Counted from the stretch's first letter, positions 51,326 through 60,975 are shown. The stretch is DNA of 64,000 nt from Anaerolineales bacterium (GCA_016789305.1 JAEURJ010000013.1:558001-622000), one strand, 5' to 3'. Translations and numbers: made by a program. The notes: generated from the sequence alone by a model not told the origin.

Positions 51326-52750
51326 ATGGCTGAAGAAACAAAACCTGATGACACCAAACTCCTTGAAGAGATTGGCGATTATAAATATGGCTTTCATGAT
51401 CGTGATGACAATTACGTGTTCAAATCCGAGCGTGGATTAACCCGCGAGGTCGTTGAAAACATTTCCCGAATGAAGAATGAGCCGGCCTGGATGTTGGAAT
51501 TTCGCCTTAAAGCGTATGAGCACTACATCAACCGACCCATGCCTAATTGGGGGCCAACACTCGAAGAGATCAACTTTGACGAAATTTATTACTACGTCAA
51601 GCCGACCGAGAAAAGTGAAAAATCCTGGGATAACGTTCCTGATGATATCAAGAACACCTTCGATAAATTAGGCATTCCCGAGGCCGAGCAGAAATTTCTG
51701 GCTGGCGTAGGCGCGCAATACGAATCCGAAATGGTCTATCATTCCATTTTGGAACATCTTGAAAAACAAGGTGTAATTTTCCTTTCGATTGAAGATGGTC
51801 TCAAGCAATACCCCGACCTTTTCAAGGAATATTTTGGTACGGTTGTGCCCATCGAGGATAATAAATTTGCTGCATTGAACTCTGCGGTTTGGTCCGGCGG
51901 ATCTTTCGTCTATGTGCCAAAAGGTGTGAAAGTGGACCTGCCCTTGCAGGCTTACTTCCGGTTGAACACCGCCAATGTCGGCCAGTTTGAACGCACCCTG
52001 ATCATTGTGGACGAAGGCGCATCCGTGCATTATGTTGAAGGTTGTACCGCACCGCAGTACACCACCAACTCTTTTCATAGTGGCGTGATCGAGATTGTCG
52101 TTAAGAAGGGCGCACGCTCGCGTTACTCGACCATCCAAAATTGGTCGACCAACGTATTCAATCTCGTGACCCAGCGTGCCAAGGTCTTTGCAAACGCCTC
52201 CCACGAATGGGTGGATGCGAACCTTGGTTCCAAACTTACCATGAAATATCCATCTTGTTATTTGATGGAACCTGGCGCTCATGGCGAAATGCTTTCCATG
52301 GCTTTCGCCGGACCCAGCCAGACCCAGGATGCCGGTTCGAAGATGATGCATTTCGCACCCAACACCACCAGCAAGATCGTCTCCAAGTCCATTAGCAAGG
52401 GTGGTGGCCGCGCTTCCTATCGTGGTATGGTCAAGGTGTATAAGGGCTCGAAAGGTGTCAAATCCAATGTGGTCTGCGATGCGCTTCTGCTTGACCCCAA
52501 ATCCCGCTCTGATACCTACCCCACCATTGAAATTGATGAAGATGATGTGACCATTGGCCACGAAGCCTCAGTCAGCAAGGTCGGCGAGGAGCAACTATTT
52601 TACTTAATGTCCCGCGGCCTCAGTGAAGAGGAAGCTACCACCATGGTGGTTTCCGGGTTTATTGAACCGCTCGTCAAGGAATTACCGATGGAATATGCAG
52701 TTGAAATGAACCGCTTGATCCAACTTCAAATGGAAGGATCGATTGGCTAA
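51326..52750 (+). CDS. sufB: Fe-S assembly scaffold SufB
   Basis: A 474-residue scaffold protein on which the cluster is built. Typical parts include [21 protein letters not shown] near the N-terminus, the long beta-helix core with [17 protein letters not shown] and [21 protein letters not shown], and the C-terminal [20 protein letters not shown]. The Cys in EGCTAP is in the place of the SufB functional Cys. The length is usual. It pairs with SufC and SufD. Ribosome site: CGGAG before the ATG. The sufD start (TTG 52743) overlaps the end of sufB by eight bases. Confidence 0.95.
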   Translation: MAEETKPDDTKLLEEIGDYKYGFHDRDDNYVFKSERGLTREVVENISRMKNEPAWMLEFRLKAYEHYINRPMPNWGPTLEEINFDEIYYYVKPTEKSEKSWDNVPDDIKNTFDKLGIPEAEQKFLAGVGAQYESEMVYHSILEHLEKQGVIFLSIEDGLKQYPDLFKEYFGTVVPIEDNKFAALNSAVWSGGSFVYVPKGVKVDLPLQAYFRLNTANVGQFERTLIIVDEGASVHYVEGCTAPQYTTNSFHSGVIEIVVKKGARSRYSTIQNWSTNVFNLVTQRAKVFANASHEWVDANLGSKLTMKYPSCYLMEPGAHGEMLSMAFAGPSQTQDAGSKMMHFAPNTTSKIVSKSISKGGGRASYRGMVKVYKGSKGVKSNVVCDALLLDPKSRSDTYPTIEIDEDDVTIGHEASVSKVGEEQLFYLMSRGLSEEEATTMVVSGFIEPLVKELPMEYAVEMNRLIQLQMEGSIG

Positions 52751-54089
52751 TATGCAAGAGAAACCAAAAGTATCTGTCAGCCGAACTCGACGTGAAACGG
52801 CTGCCAAGGATTTTACATTTACGCAGTCAGATATCCCCGCCTCAGGTAAAGATACCGCTTCTTTCCGCGCCTCGGCTTGGGACGCCTTCCAGAAGTTTTC
52901 CCTCCCCGTAAATACGGATGAGGCTTGGCGTCGCACCGATCTGCGCTTGCTTCCTGCGGCAGATTTCAAACTTCCGAAAGACGGAGCATTTGAGGATTTG
53001 CCAGTTGTGCCCGAGCAATTGCTCAAGCCGCTTACTGGCGGCCAGCATGGCGGACAGATCACACTACTCCCCGGCGGGTCCCAAATCCATTTAGATGAGG
53101 CCCTTGCGAAGAAAGGTGTGGTTTTTACGGACTTCCGTACGGCTGAAAAGAATCATGCCGAACAGCTCGCGAAGTTGATCGGAAAGATCGTCAAGCCTGA
53201 CGATGGTAAATTTGCCGCCCTGGCTTCTGCATTGGCACAAAATGGTGTGTTGCTTTATGTGCCGAAGAATGTCCAAGTGGAAGATCCTCTGCATTCAGTT
53301 TTATGGGGACCCGGCACAGATCTCGCTCACTTCTCTCATTTGATCGTATATGTGGAAGATGGCGCTTCCGTTACTTATGTGCATGAAGCGGCTTCTCCTG
53401 ATGAAGTGGGGCATGCCATGCATGCAGGTGTGGTTGAGATTTACGTTGGCAAGGATGCAAATCTGCGATTTGTCGAATTGCAATCCTGGGGGCGTCACGT
53501 GTGGAATTTCTCGCACGAGCGCGCCCGTGTAGAACGCGGCGGTAACCTCGACTGGATTTTTGGCGCGGTGGGTTCCCGCCTCACCAAAAATTTCTCCGAC
53601 CTTGATCTGGCTGGTGAAGGTTCTGTTGGTCGTATGTCCGGTTTCTATTTTACCGACGGCGCCCAACATCTTGATCATGACACACAGCAGAATCATCTTG
53701 CCCCGCATACCACCAGCGATTTGCTTTTCAAAGGTGCACTCAAGGGCAAGAGTCGCTCCGTATGGCAGGGCATGATCTATGTGGCGCCCGGGGCGCAGAA
53801 AACGGACGGTTATCAGGCCAACCGCAATCTTGTTTTGGATGATCAGGCTAGAGCGGATTCGATCCCCGGCCTCGAAATCCTCGCGGATGATGTGCGTTGT
53901 ACGCACGGGGCAACAGTAGGTAAGTTAGAGCAGGAACCTCTCTTCTATTTAAAGTCGCGCGGCATTCCACAGCGAGAGGCCGAACAACTGGTCGTGGAAG
54001 GTTTCTTCGATCCGATCATGCAGCGCATCCCCTTTGAAGGCGTGCGCGAGAGATTTCAACAGGCGATTCAGGATAAATTGTCTGCATAG
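52743..54089 (+). CDS. sufD: Fe-S assembly protein SufD
   Basis: A 448-residue paralogue of SufB with the same beta-helix fold: [49 protein letters not shown], and C-terminal [20 protein letters not shown]. It completes SufBC2D. The start may be TTG 52743, with GGAAGGA four bases upstream and an overlap with sufB, or ATG 52752, 13 bases from that site; the product is nearly the same. The N-terminal 60 residues are less conserved. Confidence 0.9.
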   Translation: MANMQEKPKVSVSRTRRETAAKDFTFTQSDIPASGKDTASFRASAWDAFQKFSLPVNTDEAWRRTDLRLLPAADFKLPKDGAFEDLPVVPEQLLKPLTGGQHGGQITLLPGGSQIHLDEALAKKGVVFTDFRTAEKNHAEQLAKLIGKIVKPDDGKFAALASALAQNGVLLYVPKNVQVEDPLHSVLWGPGTDLAHFSHLIVYVEDGASVTYVHEAASPDEVGHAMHAGVVEIYVGKDANLRFVELQSWGRHVWNFSHERARVERGGNLDWIFGAVGSRLTKNFSDLDLAGEGSVGRMSGFYFTDGAQHLDHDTQQNHLAPHTTSDLLFKGALKGKSRSVWQGMIYVAPGAQKTDGYQANRNLVLDDQARADSIPGLEILADDVRCTHGATVGKLEQEPLFYLKSRGIPQREAEQLVVEGFFDPIMQRIPFEGVRERFQQAIQDKLSA

Positions 54090-54228
54090 TATTTATAGTA
54101 TTTAATGTAAGCTGCGTCGTTATCGATGCGGAAAAATGTCAGCGTGGAAAATATTGGTGGTGTCTGATCCAAATGTCGTTATGAAAGAGGCGGAGGGCGT
54201 CTCTATTTTCCAAGTCAGGATGTGAGTC

Positions 54229-54813
54229 ATGGCAGTTAAATCAAAAGCGAAGTCAAAATCCAAAGTGAAGGCGAAAGCAAAGGTGGCGGTGAAAACAAAA
54301 ATTGCAGCAAAATCCAGAACGGTTGCCAAGGCAAAGGCTGGTAAACCAGTTAAATCAGCGAAGCCAGTATCAATAAAATTATCCTCCAGTACTTCCGTAT
54401 CAACAAGTGGCGGCTCAAGAAGAGCTCCAGGCTCGAATTCCATCACTCCATTGGTAAAGCGTGTGGTCAACACCTATGTAGAACGTCGGCCCGTCATGCC
54501 CCGTTCGCCACGTGTACACCAATTTGCTTACATGAAAGCACCCGGTATGGAACATGCCTTTGAAGTGGGTGATAACGTTGAGGTGTTTTGCGATCACGAA
54601 AAAAGCAAGGAGCGTATTCGCGGATGGGTGAAGGGTATTGTTGTTCAGGTTGATAACAAGATGGTTGCGGTGCAATTCCGCTCGAATGTCTTTCTCACCG
54701 ATGGTTGGATGGTCCCGGATCGCATCCTTTGGTATCCGTTGACGTCCGAACATATTCGGCCAATGCCCGGCAAGAAAGTTGCCGTCAAAAAAGAGTTTAT
54801 TCCAGATTATTAA
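54229..54813 (+). CDS. Lys/Ala-rich tail protein with C-terminal SH3-like domain, unknown
   Basis: A 194-residue protein. Residues 1-50 are a run of Lys, Ala, Ser and Val like the tail of histone H1 or bacterial H1-like proteins, then a Ser-rich linker to about 70. The C-terminal part (95-194) holds a beta-rich segment EVGDNVEVFCDHEKSKERIRGWVKG, VAVQFRSNVFLTDGWMVPDRILWYP with a clear SH3/KOW-like pattern. I do not recognise the family. It lies between sufD and sufS, 139 bases after sufD and 48 before sufS. It could bind nucleic acid or membrane phosphate, or help assembly. Confidence 0.7.
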   Translation: MAVKSKAKSKSKVKAKAKVAVKTKIAAKSRTVAKAKAGKPVKSAKPVSIKLSSSTSVSTSGGSRRAPGSNSITPLVKRVVNTYVERRPVMPRSPRVHQFAYMKAPGMEHAFEVGDNVEVFCDHEKSKERIRGWVKGIVVQVDNKMVAVQFRSNVFLTDGWMVPDRILWYPLTSEHIRPMPGKKVAVKKEFIPDY

Positions 54814-54861
54814 TGGTGACGGCAGATAAGCGGGAATTCGTTTATCTGCCTTGCTTTTTAC

Positions 54862-56094
54862 ATGCCCATGTCCCTCAATATAAAAGAAATACGAAAAGAC
54901 TTTCCAATTCTCGAGCGTGAAACCCAATCAGGCGTGCGGTTGACCTATTTGGATTCGACGGCCACGTCTCAAAAGCCCTTGCAGGTGATCGAGGCGATGA
55001 ACGATTATTATCGACGGTCAAATGCAAATATTCATCGCGGGGTCCATACGCTTGCAGAAGAAGCCACTGCGATGTACGAAGGCGCCCGCGAGAAGATCGC
55101 GAAATTCATCAATGCCTCCTCGCCGCGTGAGATCATTTACACACGAAACACAACCGAGTCGATCAACCTTGTTGCCTACAGTTGGGCGCGCGCAAATCTA
55201 AAACAAGGCGACCTCGTCATCCTTACAGAAATGGAACATCATTCCAATCTCGTGCCCTGGCACATGCTTCAGGCCGAGCGCGGAATTGAATTGGATTTTA
55301 TTCCTGTGACTGACGACGGCTTGTTGGATCTTGAAGTGTATAAAGCGCTTCTCAAGCGGACCCCGAAGCTGGTCTCGTTCACACACATGTCCAACGTTTT
55401 GGGAACGATCAATCCCGCCGGTGAGATCATTCGACTGGGCCACGAGGTTGGTGCGATCATGTTGGTGGACGGTGCCCAATCTGTTCCGCATTTAAAGGTG
55501 GATGTGCAGGCGCTGGACGCCGATTTCTACGCATTCTCTGCACACAAAATGTGCGGTCCAACGGGAATTGGCGCATTACATGGAAAATCGGCCTTGCTTG
55601 AAGCCATGCCCCCATTCATGGGTGGCGGTGACATGATCAAGGAAGTGAAACTACGCTCCTTTCGTCCGAATACATTGCCACATAAATTTGAAGCAGGGAC
55701 CCCAGCTATTGCAGAGGCAGTTGGTTTTGGCGTGGCAGTGGATTACCTCACGAAAATCGGCATGGATGATATTGCCGCGCATGAACACGAAATAACCAGT
55801 TATGCCTTGGAAAGGCTGGAAGAAATCCCGGGTGTGAAATTGTTTGGCCCTTCTGCAGATAAAAAAGGTGGAGTGGCTGCTTTTACATTGGAAGGTGTGC
55901 ATCCGCATGATGTGGCGCAGATCTTGGACCGGGATGGAATTGCTGTTAGGGCGGGTCATCATTGCGCCCAGCCCTTGCATGAAAAATTTAGCATCCCCGC
56001 GACCAGCCGTGCTTCCTTTTATTTGTATTCAACAAAAGAGGAAGTGGACCTGCTGGTGAATGGATTATATAAAGTAAAAGAGATGTTTGGTTGA
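54862..56094 (+). CDS. sufS: Cysteine desulfurase SufS
   Basis: A 410-residue PLP enzyme that takes sulfur from L-cysteine as persulfide. PLP Lys229 lies in AFSAHKM, the active-site Cys368 in RAGHHCAQP, and other contacts include TRNTTESINL and DGAQSVPH. The length fits type II (SufS) desulfurases. ATG 54862 and ATG 54868 are both possible starts. The sufU start codon begins one base after its stop codon. Confidence 0.95.
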   Translation: MPMSLNIKEIRKDFPILERETQSGVRLTYLDSTATSQKPLQVIEAMNDYYRRSNANIHRGVHTLAEEATAMYEGAREKIAKFINASSPREIIYTRNTTESINLVAYSWARANLKQGDLVILTEMEHHSNLVPWHMLQAERGIELDFIPVTDDGLLDLEVYKALLKRTPKLVSFTHMSNVLGTINPAGEIIRLGHEVGAIMLVDGAQSVPHLKVDVQALDADFYAFSAHKMCGPTGIGALHGKSALLEAMPPFMGGGDMIKEVKLRSFRPNTLPHKFEAGTPAIAEAVGFGVAVDYLTKIGMDDIAAHEHEITSYALERLEEIPGVKLFGPSADKKGGVAAFTLEGVHPHDVAQILDRDGIAVRAGHHCAQPLHEKFSIPATSRASFYLYSTKEEVDLLVNGLYKVKEMFG

Positions 56095-56095
56095 T

Positions 56096-56491
56096 ATGGA
56101 CGATCTCTATCGTGAAGTGATCATTGAACATTATAAAAATCCCGGCTATCGCGGCAAGCTGGATCCGCATGATATTTCCTTTGCAGATAACAACCCCTTG
56201 TGCGGCGACCACATTCAAATTGACTTGCGTGTAGATGCTGGTGGTGTTGTAACGGACGCCCGTTTCGACGGGCATGGCTGTGCGATCTCGCAGGCTTCTG
56301 CTGACTTGTTGATAGAATCTGTAATAGGCAAACCCTTGGAAGAAATCAAAAAACTGAACAAGGATGACCTTCTTGAATTGTTGGGAATTGAGCTTGGCCC
56401 TGTGCGCTTGAAATGCGCATTGCTTTCTCTTAAGGTGTTAAAGGCGGGTGTGTATGGGTTGGGGGAAGCAAGCGATTCGTTGGTGGAATAG
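56096..56491 (+). CDS. sufU: SufU zinc-dependent sulfurtransferase
   Basis: A 131-residue IscU-like protein with zinc ligands Cys36 and Asp38 (LCGDH), Cys62 (GHGCAISQAS) and Cys107 (RLKCALL). SufU accepts persulfide sulfur from SufS and passes it to SufBCD. The ATG lies one base after the sufS stop; the TTG at 56087 is not needed. No SufE is seen, so SufU is the acceptor in this system. Confidence 0.93.
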   Translation: MDDLYREVIIEHYKNPGYRGKLDPHDISFADNNPLCGDHIQIDLRVDAGGVVTDARFDGHGCAISQASADLLIESVIGKPLEEIKKLNKDDLLELLGIELGPVRLKCALLSLKVLKAGVYGLGEASDSLVE

Positions 56492-56504
56492 AAATAAAAA
56501 AATT

Positions 56505-56849
56505 ATGTTTAATTACACAACTTTGGAAGAATCAAAGCTCGATTTTGTTGAGATCGCCCCGGCATCCGAACTTCCCAACGGTGAGCGTTTGTTTGTTGAT
56601 CTGGGGGATAAGCCCATAGTCATTTTCAATATCGCAGGTCAATTATTTGCCATTGGCGATGTTTGTACGCATGATGATGGTCCGCTGGGCGATGGATTGC
56701 TCGAAGGGAGTAATGTGGTTTGTCCTCGCCATGGTGCGGAGTTTGATGTGCGCAATGGAAAAGCCATGCAAATGCCTGCAGTGATTGATATCCCTGCTTA
56801 CCCCATCCGGGTAAAAGACGGGAATATTTTTGTAGGTATACCGAAATAA
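56505..56849 (+). CDS. Rieske-type [2Fe-2S] ferredoxin
   Basis: A 114-residue small soluble Rieske protein of the BphF/NirD kind: CTHDDGPLGDG and CPRHGAEFD give the two Cys and two His. No transmembrane helix. It may deliver electrons during cluster assembly or be a client of the operon. The ATG at 56505 lies 13 bases after the sufU stop. The longer frame would begin inside sufU. Confidence 0.88.
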   Translation: MFNYTTLEESKLDFVEIAPASELPNGERLFVDLGDKPIVIFNIAGQLFAIGDVCTHDDGPLGDGLLEGSNVVCPRHGAEFDVRNGKAMQMPAVIDIPAYPIRVKDGNIFVGIPK

Positions 56850-56850
56850 T

Positions 56851-56881
56851 AAAAAATCTGCGATCTGATCGCAGATTTTTT
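56851..56881. terminator. Bidirectional terminator after the suf operon
   Basis: Arms AAAAAATCTGCGAT / ATCGCAGATTTTTT with a three-base loop, between the Rieske ferredoxin gene (+) and the PIG-L gene (-). Confidence 0.9.
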
Positions 56882-56886
56882 ATTAT

Positions 56887-57519
56887 TTAATTTTCAAACT
56901 TTCCTACGATCCTCAATATATCGAATCCTTCGGCGAACGGGCATTCCGCCAGCGCGCCGTGACGTATCATGATCGAGCGGGTCAAGTCGCTGTTGAAATA
57001 GTAGCGGTCTTTATAGGTTTCGTATTGCGAAAGAGCCTCGATCTTTTTATTCACGTCCTCTTCTGTAACCTCCACGAGAAAATGCGGGAAGAATCCGTAA
57101 GAAGAGCGAACTACATCAAATCCGAGCACGGTAATGCCGCGAAAGGCGCGCAGGGCTTCCTCGGTCATTGTGTTGTGATCCTGATGAACATCCTGCTTCG
57201 AGTGCGTGAAGATTAAATCAGGCTGGAAGTCTTTGCGGAGTTTGAGGAAGTATTCGAGAATATCCTGCCGCGAGTCGGGGAACACACGGGTGGAAAATGG
57301 TCCCATTAGAATTTGTTCTTCAGGCACACCCAACACTTCCATGGAGCGAAAATGTTCGCCCTTCACTTTTTTAAGATCGGGATTCTTTTGATTATCGGAA
57401 AGCGTGACGCACAGGATTTCCGTCTTTTTGACGATGTTATGTACGAGAGCACCGCATCCGATCTCAATATCATCTGGATGTGCGCCAAGAAACAGGACGC
57501 GTTTGCCGAAAAAATTCAT
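56887..57519 (-). CDS. PIG-L/LmbE family deacetylase
   Basis: A 210-residue zinc-dependent de-N-acetylase. The AHPDD motif near residue 14 and SKQDVHQDHN near 113 provide the zinc and catalytic residues. Members deacetylate GlcNAc derivatives (for example in mycothiol, bacillithiol or glycolipid routes). Its stop lies after the SAM-methyltransferase gene in one unit. The substrate is unknown. Confidence 0.88.
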   Translation of the reverse strand: MNFFGKRVLFLGAHPDDIEIGCGALVHNIVKKTEILCVTLSDNQKNPDLKKVKGEHFRSMEVLGVPEEQILMGPFSTRVFPDSRQDILEYFLKLRKDFQPDLIFTHSKQDVHQDHNTMTEEALRAFRGITVLGFDVVRSSYGFFPHFLVEVTEEDVNKKIEALSQYETYKDRYYFNSDLTRSIMIRHGALAECPFAEGFDILRIVGKFEN

Positions 57520-57521
57520 AT

Positions 57522-58322
57522 CTATTTCGTGGCCAGAATTCCGCCCACTACCTTGGTCATGACCAATTTGCCGTCACGCTCAATCCATTTCTTTGCCACG
57601 GTTTCGATTTTTCCAATCAGAGCCTCGTATTCATCCTTGCCGTTGAACATGGATGTCCATAATTTTCGGTCTTCGCCTAGCGAGGCACGGACGTAATCAA
57701 TAAACGGAGAAACCTCAGGGAAGGTGAGATGATTTTCGAACTTGTGCAATTCCGTCTTTGCGAAAATTTTGTCGATGGTATTGAAAATATCGCCTTTGAA
57801 ACGGGAAGAACCCGGCATGGGCGGGATGGTTGCATTGGTCGCTTCTTTGATGATGTCGTAGAACATTTGCTTGTTCTCCGGCAATGGTCCCGAGACGAAG
57901 AGTCGCCCGCCCTTGTTCAACACCCGATGTGCTTCACCAAAGGTAAAGTCCAGATCGGAGGCGTAATAGATGGCGAATGCGCTGGTGCACAGGTCAAAGG
58001 TGTTATCCGGGAAATTAAATTTCTGATTGAAATCCAGAAATTGAAAATCAATATTTGCGCCAACTTTTTTATTCTTTTCACGAGCCTTGTCAAGCAGTTC
58101 GTTCGAGAAGTCGCCGCCTGTGATCTGCGCGCCGCCTTTTGTGTATTCATTAAACAAGAAACTTAATTTGCCCGCGCCGCAGCCCACATCCAAAATTTTC
58201 ATACCTGCCTGCGGTTTGAGCAGATCGTTTGTCCAGACGTCAATATTCGCCGAGCCATATTTTTCGTGAATGTCGATTCTCATCAACAGGTCTTTGCTAG
58301 GTTCTTGATAATCAATTTTCAT
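57522..58322 (-). CDS. Class I SAM-dependent methyltransferase
   Basis: A 266-residue methyltransferase. Motif I ILDVGCGAGKLSFLF is near residue 45, followed by ITGGDFSNELLDKAREK, LCTSAFAIYYASD and KGGRLFVSGP. The N-terminus YGSANIDVWTNDLL is like UbiE/COQ5-type enzymes. Together with the PIG-L deacetylase two bases downstream, it may modify a sugar-linked molecule. AAGGAGAG precedes the ATG; an extended -10 and a perfect dyad are upstream. Confidence 0.85.
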   Translation of the reverse strand: MKIDYQEPSKDLLMRIDIHEKYGSANIDVWTNDLLKPQAGMKILDVGCGAGKLSFLFNEYTKGGAQITGGDFSNELLDKAREKNKKVGANIDFQFLDFNQKFNFPDNTFDLCTSAFAIYYASDLDFTFGEAHRVLNKGGRLFVSGPLPENKQMFYDIIKEATNATIPPMPGSSRFKGDIFNTIDKIFAKTELHKFENHLTFPEVSPFIDYVRASLGEDRKLWTSMFNGKDEYEALIGKIETVAKKWIERDGKLVMTKVVGGILATK

Positions 58323-58349
58323 GTATCTCTCCTTGATTGATAATGAAAG

Positions 58350-58355
58350 ATTATA
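58350..58355 (-). promoter_or_regulatory. Extended -10 box of the methyltransferase/PIG-L unit
   Basis: On the minus strand TGG-TATAAT, with consensus TATAAT and the extended TGn, 27 bases before the ATG at 58322. The -35 position is occupied by a perfect inverted repeat. Confidence 0.6.
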
Positions 58356-58363
58356 CCAAAATT

Positions 58364-58394
58364 ATTTCAAAATTCATTGACTGAATTTTGAAAT
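58364..58394. promoter_or_regulatory. Perfect 13-base inverted repeat, candidate operator
   Basis: Arms ATTTCAAAATTCA (58364-58376) and TGAATTTTGAAAT (58382-58394) with a five-base centre, placed at the -35 region upstream of the extended -10. The hydrogenase terminator begins two bases beyond. A regulator site is more likely than a terminator because of the AT-rich stem and the position. Confidence 0.6.
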
Positions 58395-58396
58395 GC

Positions 58397-58432
58397 AAAA
58401 AAGATGGCCGGAGTATTCCGGCCATCTTTTTT
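58397..58432 (-). terminator. Terminator after the hydrogenase operon
   Basis: Arms AAAAAAGATGGCCGGA / TCCGGCCATCTTTTTT (16 bases) with loop GTAT. It overlaps the first bases of the hydrogenase protease stop region. Confidence 0.92.
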
Positions 58433-58904
58433 ATCGAAGGAGAATGCTCAACTCTTCTTCAATAATTTCACAGATCGCGGGCATTGCATCTCGAACCGAC
58501 TTGCTTAATCCCGCCCCGATCTCCACCTGCTCAATCTCGATCCCGATAATTCGAATTGCAGAATTGACCTCGTCCAACTGGCGGCCCATTCGAATTGTTT
58601 CGGCAACACCCCAACCATGTGCGGATTTTGAATCGGAAATAAATGCTGCAAGTTCGCCTTCATCAAGGCGATGGATTGTCCCCGGTTTGGCTGCGCTTTG
58701 AACTGCATCAACCAGGACGGCAGCATCTACTTCGTGAAGTGTGTCCAGCAAACCCAACCCTGGAAGTTCATCCGCTTCAATCTGGATTTCCGGCCTGACT
58801 GCCGTTTCAGGGTATTTTTCACTCCATTGACGAACGGCCTCGATACCCGCTGCATCATCACCGCGCATACTTTGCCCGATTCCGATGACGGCAATCTTTG
58901 TCAT
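58431..58904 (-). CDS. NiFe hydrogenase maturation protease
   Basis: A 157-residue endopeptidase of the HycI/HyaD/HoxW family. The N-terminus IAVIGIGQSMRGDDAAGIEAV contains the nickel-binding Asp/Glu-type pattern, and LVDAVQSAAKPG and HGWGVAETIRM follow, with the His in the later position. It removes the C-terminal extension of the hydrogenase large subunit after nickel insertion. The start ATG 58904 overlaps the large subunit stop by ATGA. Confidence 0.9.
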   Translation of the reverse strand: MTKIAVIGIGQSMRGDDAAGIEAVRQWSEKYPETAVRPEIQIEADELPGLGLLDTLHEVDAAVLVDAVQSAAKPGTIHRLDEGELAAFISDSKSAHGWGVAETIRMGRQLDEVNSAIRIIGIEIEQVEIGAGLSKSVRDAMPAICEIIEEELSILLR

Positions 58905-60184
58905 TTTCCGGTTACTTCCAGTTTTAGAAAGTGTGTCGCGCAGGAAATGCACGGATCATAGGAACGTACCAAATGTTCTGCAGTGAGCGTTGCTTCTGCT
59001 ACGGGCATTGCGAGGATCTTCGGTGCAAGTGCAAACAGGTCCGCTTCGATGCGCGGAAGGTTTTGTGCAGTGGGCGGGGTGATCTTGGCAAACTGGATCA
59101 GTCCGTTATCGTCGATCCTGTATCGATGATATAAAAGGCCTCGCGGCGCCTCGGTTGCTCCAGTGCCCTCACCAGCTTTAAGCTTTAGTTCAACGAACGA
59201 ACGCCCTTCCGGTTTGTAACTCTTGACCAATAAAATTGCCTCTTCGTATGCCTGTACCAATTCCACAGCCCGCGCGATCAGGGATTTATACGGATTGGTT
59301 ATTGGAAGTTTGATCCCGGCGTCTTTCATTGCTTTGCGCGCGATCGGCAGAAGTTGTTCGTGATTTAGGTTTAAGCGTGCAAGCGGGCCGACCATGTAGG
59401 TGCTTCCATCAACCGTATATCCGTGCAACGCGTTGGAATGTTCGACATGCTTTTCGATATATCCATTTTCGTATTCTGCGATGGATAACTTTCGTCCGTT
59501 GGAAGACAAGATATCACCCTCGATGATGGCATATTCGTCAGGGTGATGAAGTGCCACGAATTCGTAATCAATTTCCAGGTCAGGGTAGGGAAGCGTAACC
59601 GACCATTTGACGCAATCCAGTGCGGCCTGTAATCCCCATTCCAATTCTGGAAGTAAGGCATTAATTTTTTTCGCATCGGGCCATTGATAAAAACCACCGA
59701 CGCAAACGCTGACGGGATGAACTGAACGTCCGCCGATCGCTTTCAATAACTCATTGCCGATCTTCTTAAGCCTCAAGGCATTCTTAACTACATCCGGGGC
59801 GACGGCGGCCAACTCCAAGGCGGATTCCTTGCCCAATAGATCAGGAGCCTGCAAAAGGTAAATGTGAAGCGCATGACTCTCGATGTACTCACCGCAATAC
59901 ATCAATCGCCGCATCGCGCGGACCTGCGGACTGATCTTGATTCCCAATGCATTTTCCAGCGCGAAAGCAGAACTCATCTGATATGCCACCGGGCAAATAC
60001 CGCAAATGCGGGCCGTGATATCTGGTACTTCCTGAAGGAAGCGGTCCTTCAGGAAACCTTCGAAGAAACGCGGCGGCTCATAGATGTCCAGGCGGATCTC
60101 AACAGCTTTTCCATTTTGTAATTCAATGTAAAGCCCACCCTCTCCTTCCACTCGTGCCAGTGCGGGTACTTCTATCGTTTTCAT
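58901..60184 (-). CDS. NiFe hydrogenase large subunit, group 3b-type (HydA-like)
   Basis: A 427-residue catalytic subunit. The N-terminal NiFe motif is RICGICPVAYQ (Cys61, Cys64), and the C-terminal one DPCISCATH (Cys412, Cys415, His418). Cleavage after His418 would remove nine residues, matching the protease gene downstream. The sequence fits the bidirectional, NAD(P)-coupled sulfhydrogenase/3b group, which reacts with NAD(P)H and can reduce sulfur in some archaea. It is the last hydrogenase subunit of the operon. Confidence 0.92.
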   Translation of the reverse strand: MKTIEVPALARVEGEGGLYIELQNGKAVEIRLDIYEPPRFFEGFLKDRFLQEVPDITARICGICPVAYQMSSAFALENALGIKISPQVRAMRRLMYCGEYIESHALHIYLLQAPDLLGKESALELAAVAPDVVKNALRLKKIGNELLKAIGGRSVHPVSVCVGGFYQWPDAKKINALLPELEWGLQAALDCVKWSVTLPYPDLEIDYEFVALHHPDEYAIIEGDILSSNGRKLSIAEYENGYIEKHVEHSNALHGYTVDGSTYMVGPLARLNLNHEQLLPIARKAMKDAGIKLPITNPYKSLIARAVELVQAYEEAILLVKSYKPEGRSFVELKLKAGEGTGATEAPRGLLYHRYRIDDNGLIQFAKITPPTAQNLPRIEADLFALAPKILAMPVAEATLTAEHLVRSYDPCISCATHFLKLEVTGK

Positions 60185-60975
60185 TTTGCCACCTTGTTGC
60201 CTTCTAGAATCGCATCTGCGGCGTCCTGGAAAATGGGCGAGTAACCGCTGATTCCACGGAATAAACGGGCCGTCTCGCCGGGTTGACGTTCCATTTTTTT
60301 CAGGATGGTCGTTAATGAATTCGTATTAACTTCGCGAGCCGGGCCGAAACATCCATAACATCCACGTCCCATGCTTGGGCAAATTGCATTGCATCCAGCC
60401 TGTGTTACCGGACCCAAACATGGAATGGCTTGATCAACCAGCACGCAAACGGTGTTACGGCGCTTGCATTCCAAACATACAGAATACGGTGGTAAATTGG
60501 GCTGGCGATTATTCAACAAGGATGAAATTACATCCAGCACTTGCGCTTTGTTGACCGGGCATCCCCACAGCTCAAGATCGACATGTACGTGTTCGGCAAC
60601 GGGCGTGGCAGTTTTCAGATAATGCAGATATTCAGGATGTTCGTACACGACATCTGCATAGCGATCTGCATCTGCAAAGTTTCGCAGGGCTTGAATGCCG
60701 CCACTGGTCGCGCAAGTTCCAAGTGCGATCAGTTTTTTTGCACTCTGGCGGATTTCCTTGATGCGCTCGATCTCATGCTGTGTTGTAATGGATCCTTCGA
60801 CAATGGCAAGGTCGTATGGTCCCTCCTTGACTGCCCGTGTGGCTTCAAGGAAGTATGCAATGTCCACTGCCTCTGCAAGAGCCAGTAACTCATCTTCCAA
60901 ATTTAAGATGGAAAGCTGACATCCATCACAGGATGAAAATTTGTATACCGCGAGGGTGGGCCTTGAGTGACTCAT
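60181..60975 (-). CDS. NiFe hydrogenase small subunit (HydD-like)
   Basis: A 264-residue protein. The N-terminal KFSSCDGCQLSILNLEDELL starts the proximal cluster site; further Cys are in ALGTCATSGG, CLECKRRNTVC and ICPSMGRGCYGCFGP, enough for three clusters. It passes electrons between the large subunit and the flavin/FeS subunits. It shares ATGA with the large subunit and one base with the gene before. Confidence 0.9.
   Translation of the reverse strand: MSHSRPTLAVYKFSSCDGCQLSILNLEDELLALAEAVDIAYFLEATRAVKEGPYDLAIVEGSITTQHEIERIKEIRQSAKKLIALGTCATSGGIQALRNFADADRYADVVYEHPEYLHYLKTATPVAEHVHVDLELWGCPVNKAQVLDVISSLLNNRQPNLPPYSVCLECKRRNTVCVLVDQAIPCLGPVTQAGCNAICPSMGRGCYGCFGPAREVNTNSLTTILKKMERQPGETARLFRGISGYSPIFQDAADAILEGNKVAK

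Noticed and set aside
51668..52561. Open frame of 297 codons antisense to sufB
   Set aside because: Complete overlap with a well-conserved gene; no ribosome site or family pattern.
54238..54380. AAR-rich low-complexity DNA considered as a non-coding repeat
   Set aside because: It stays in frame and continues into a folded domain with clear coding pattern.
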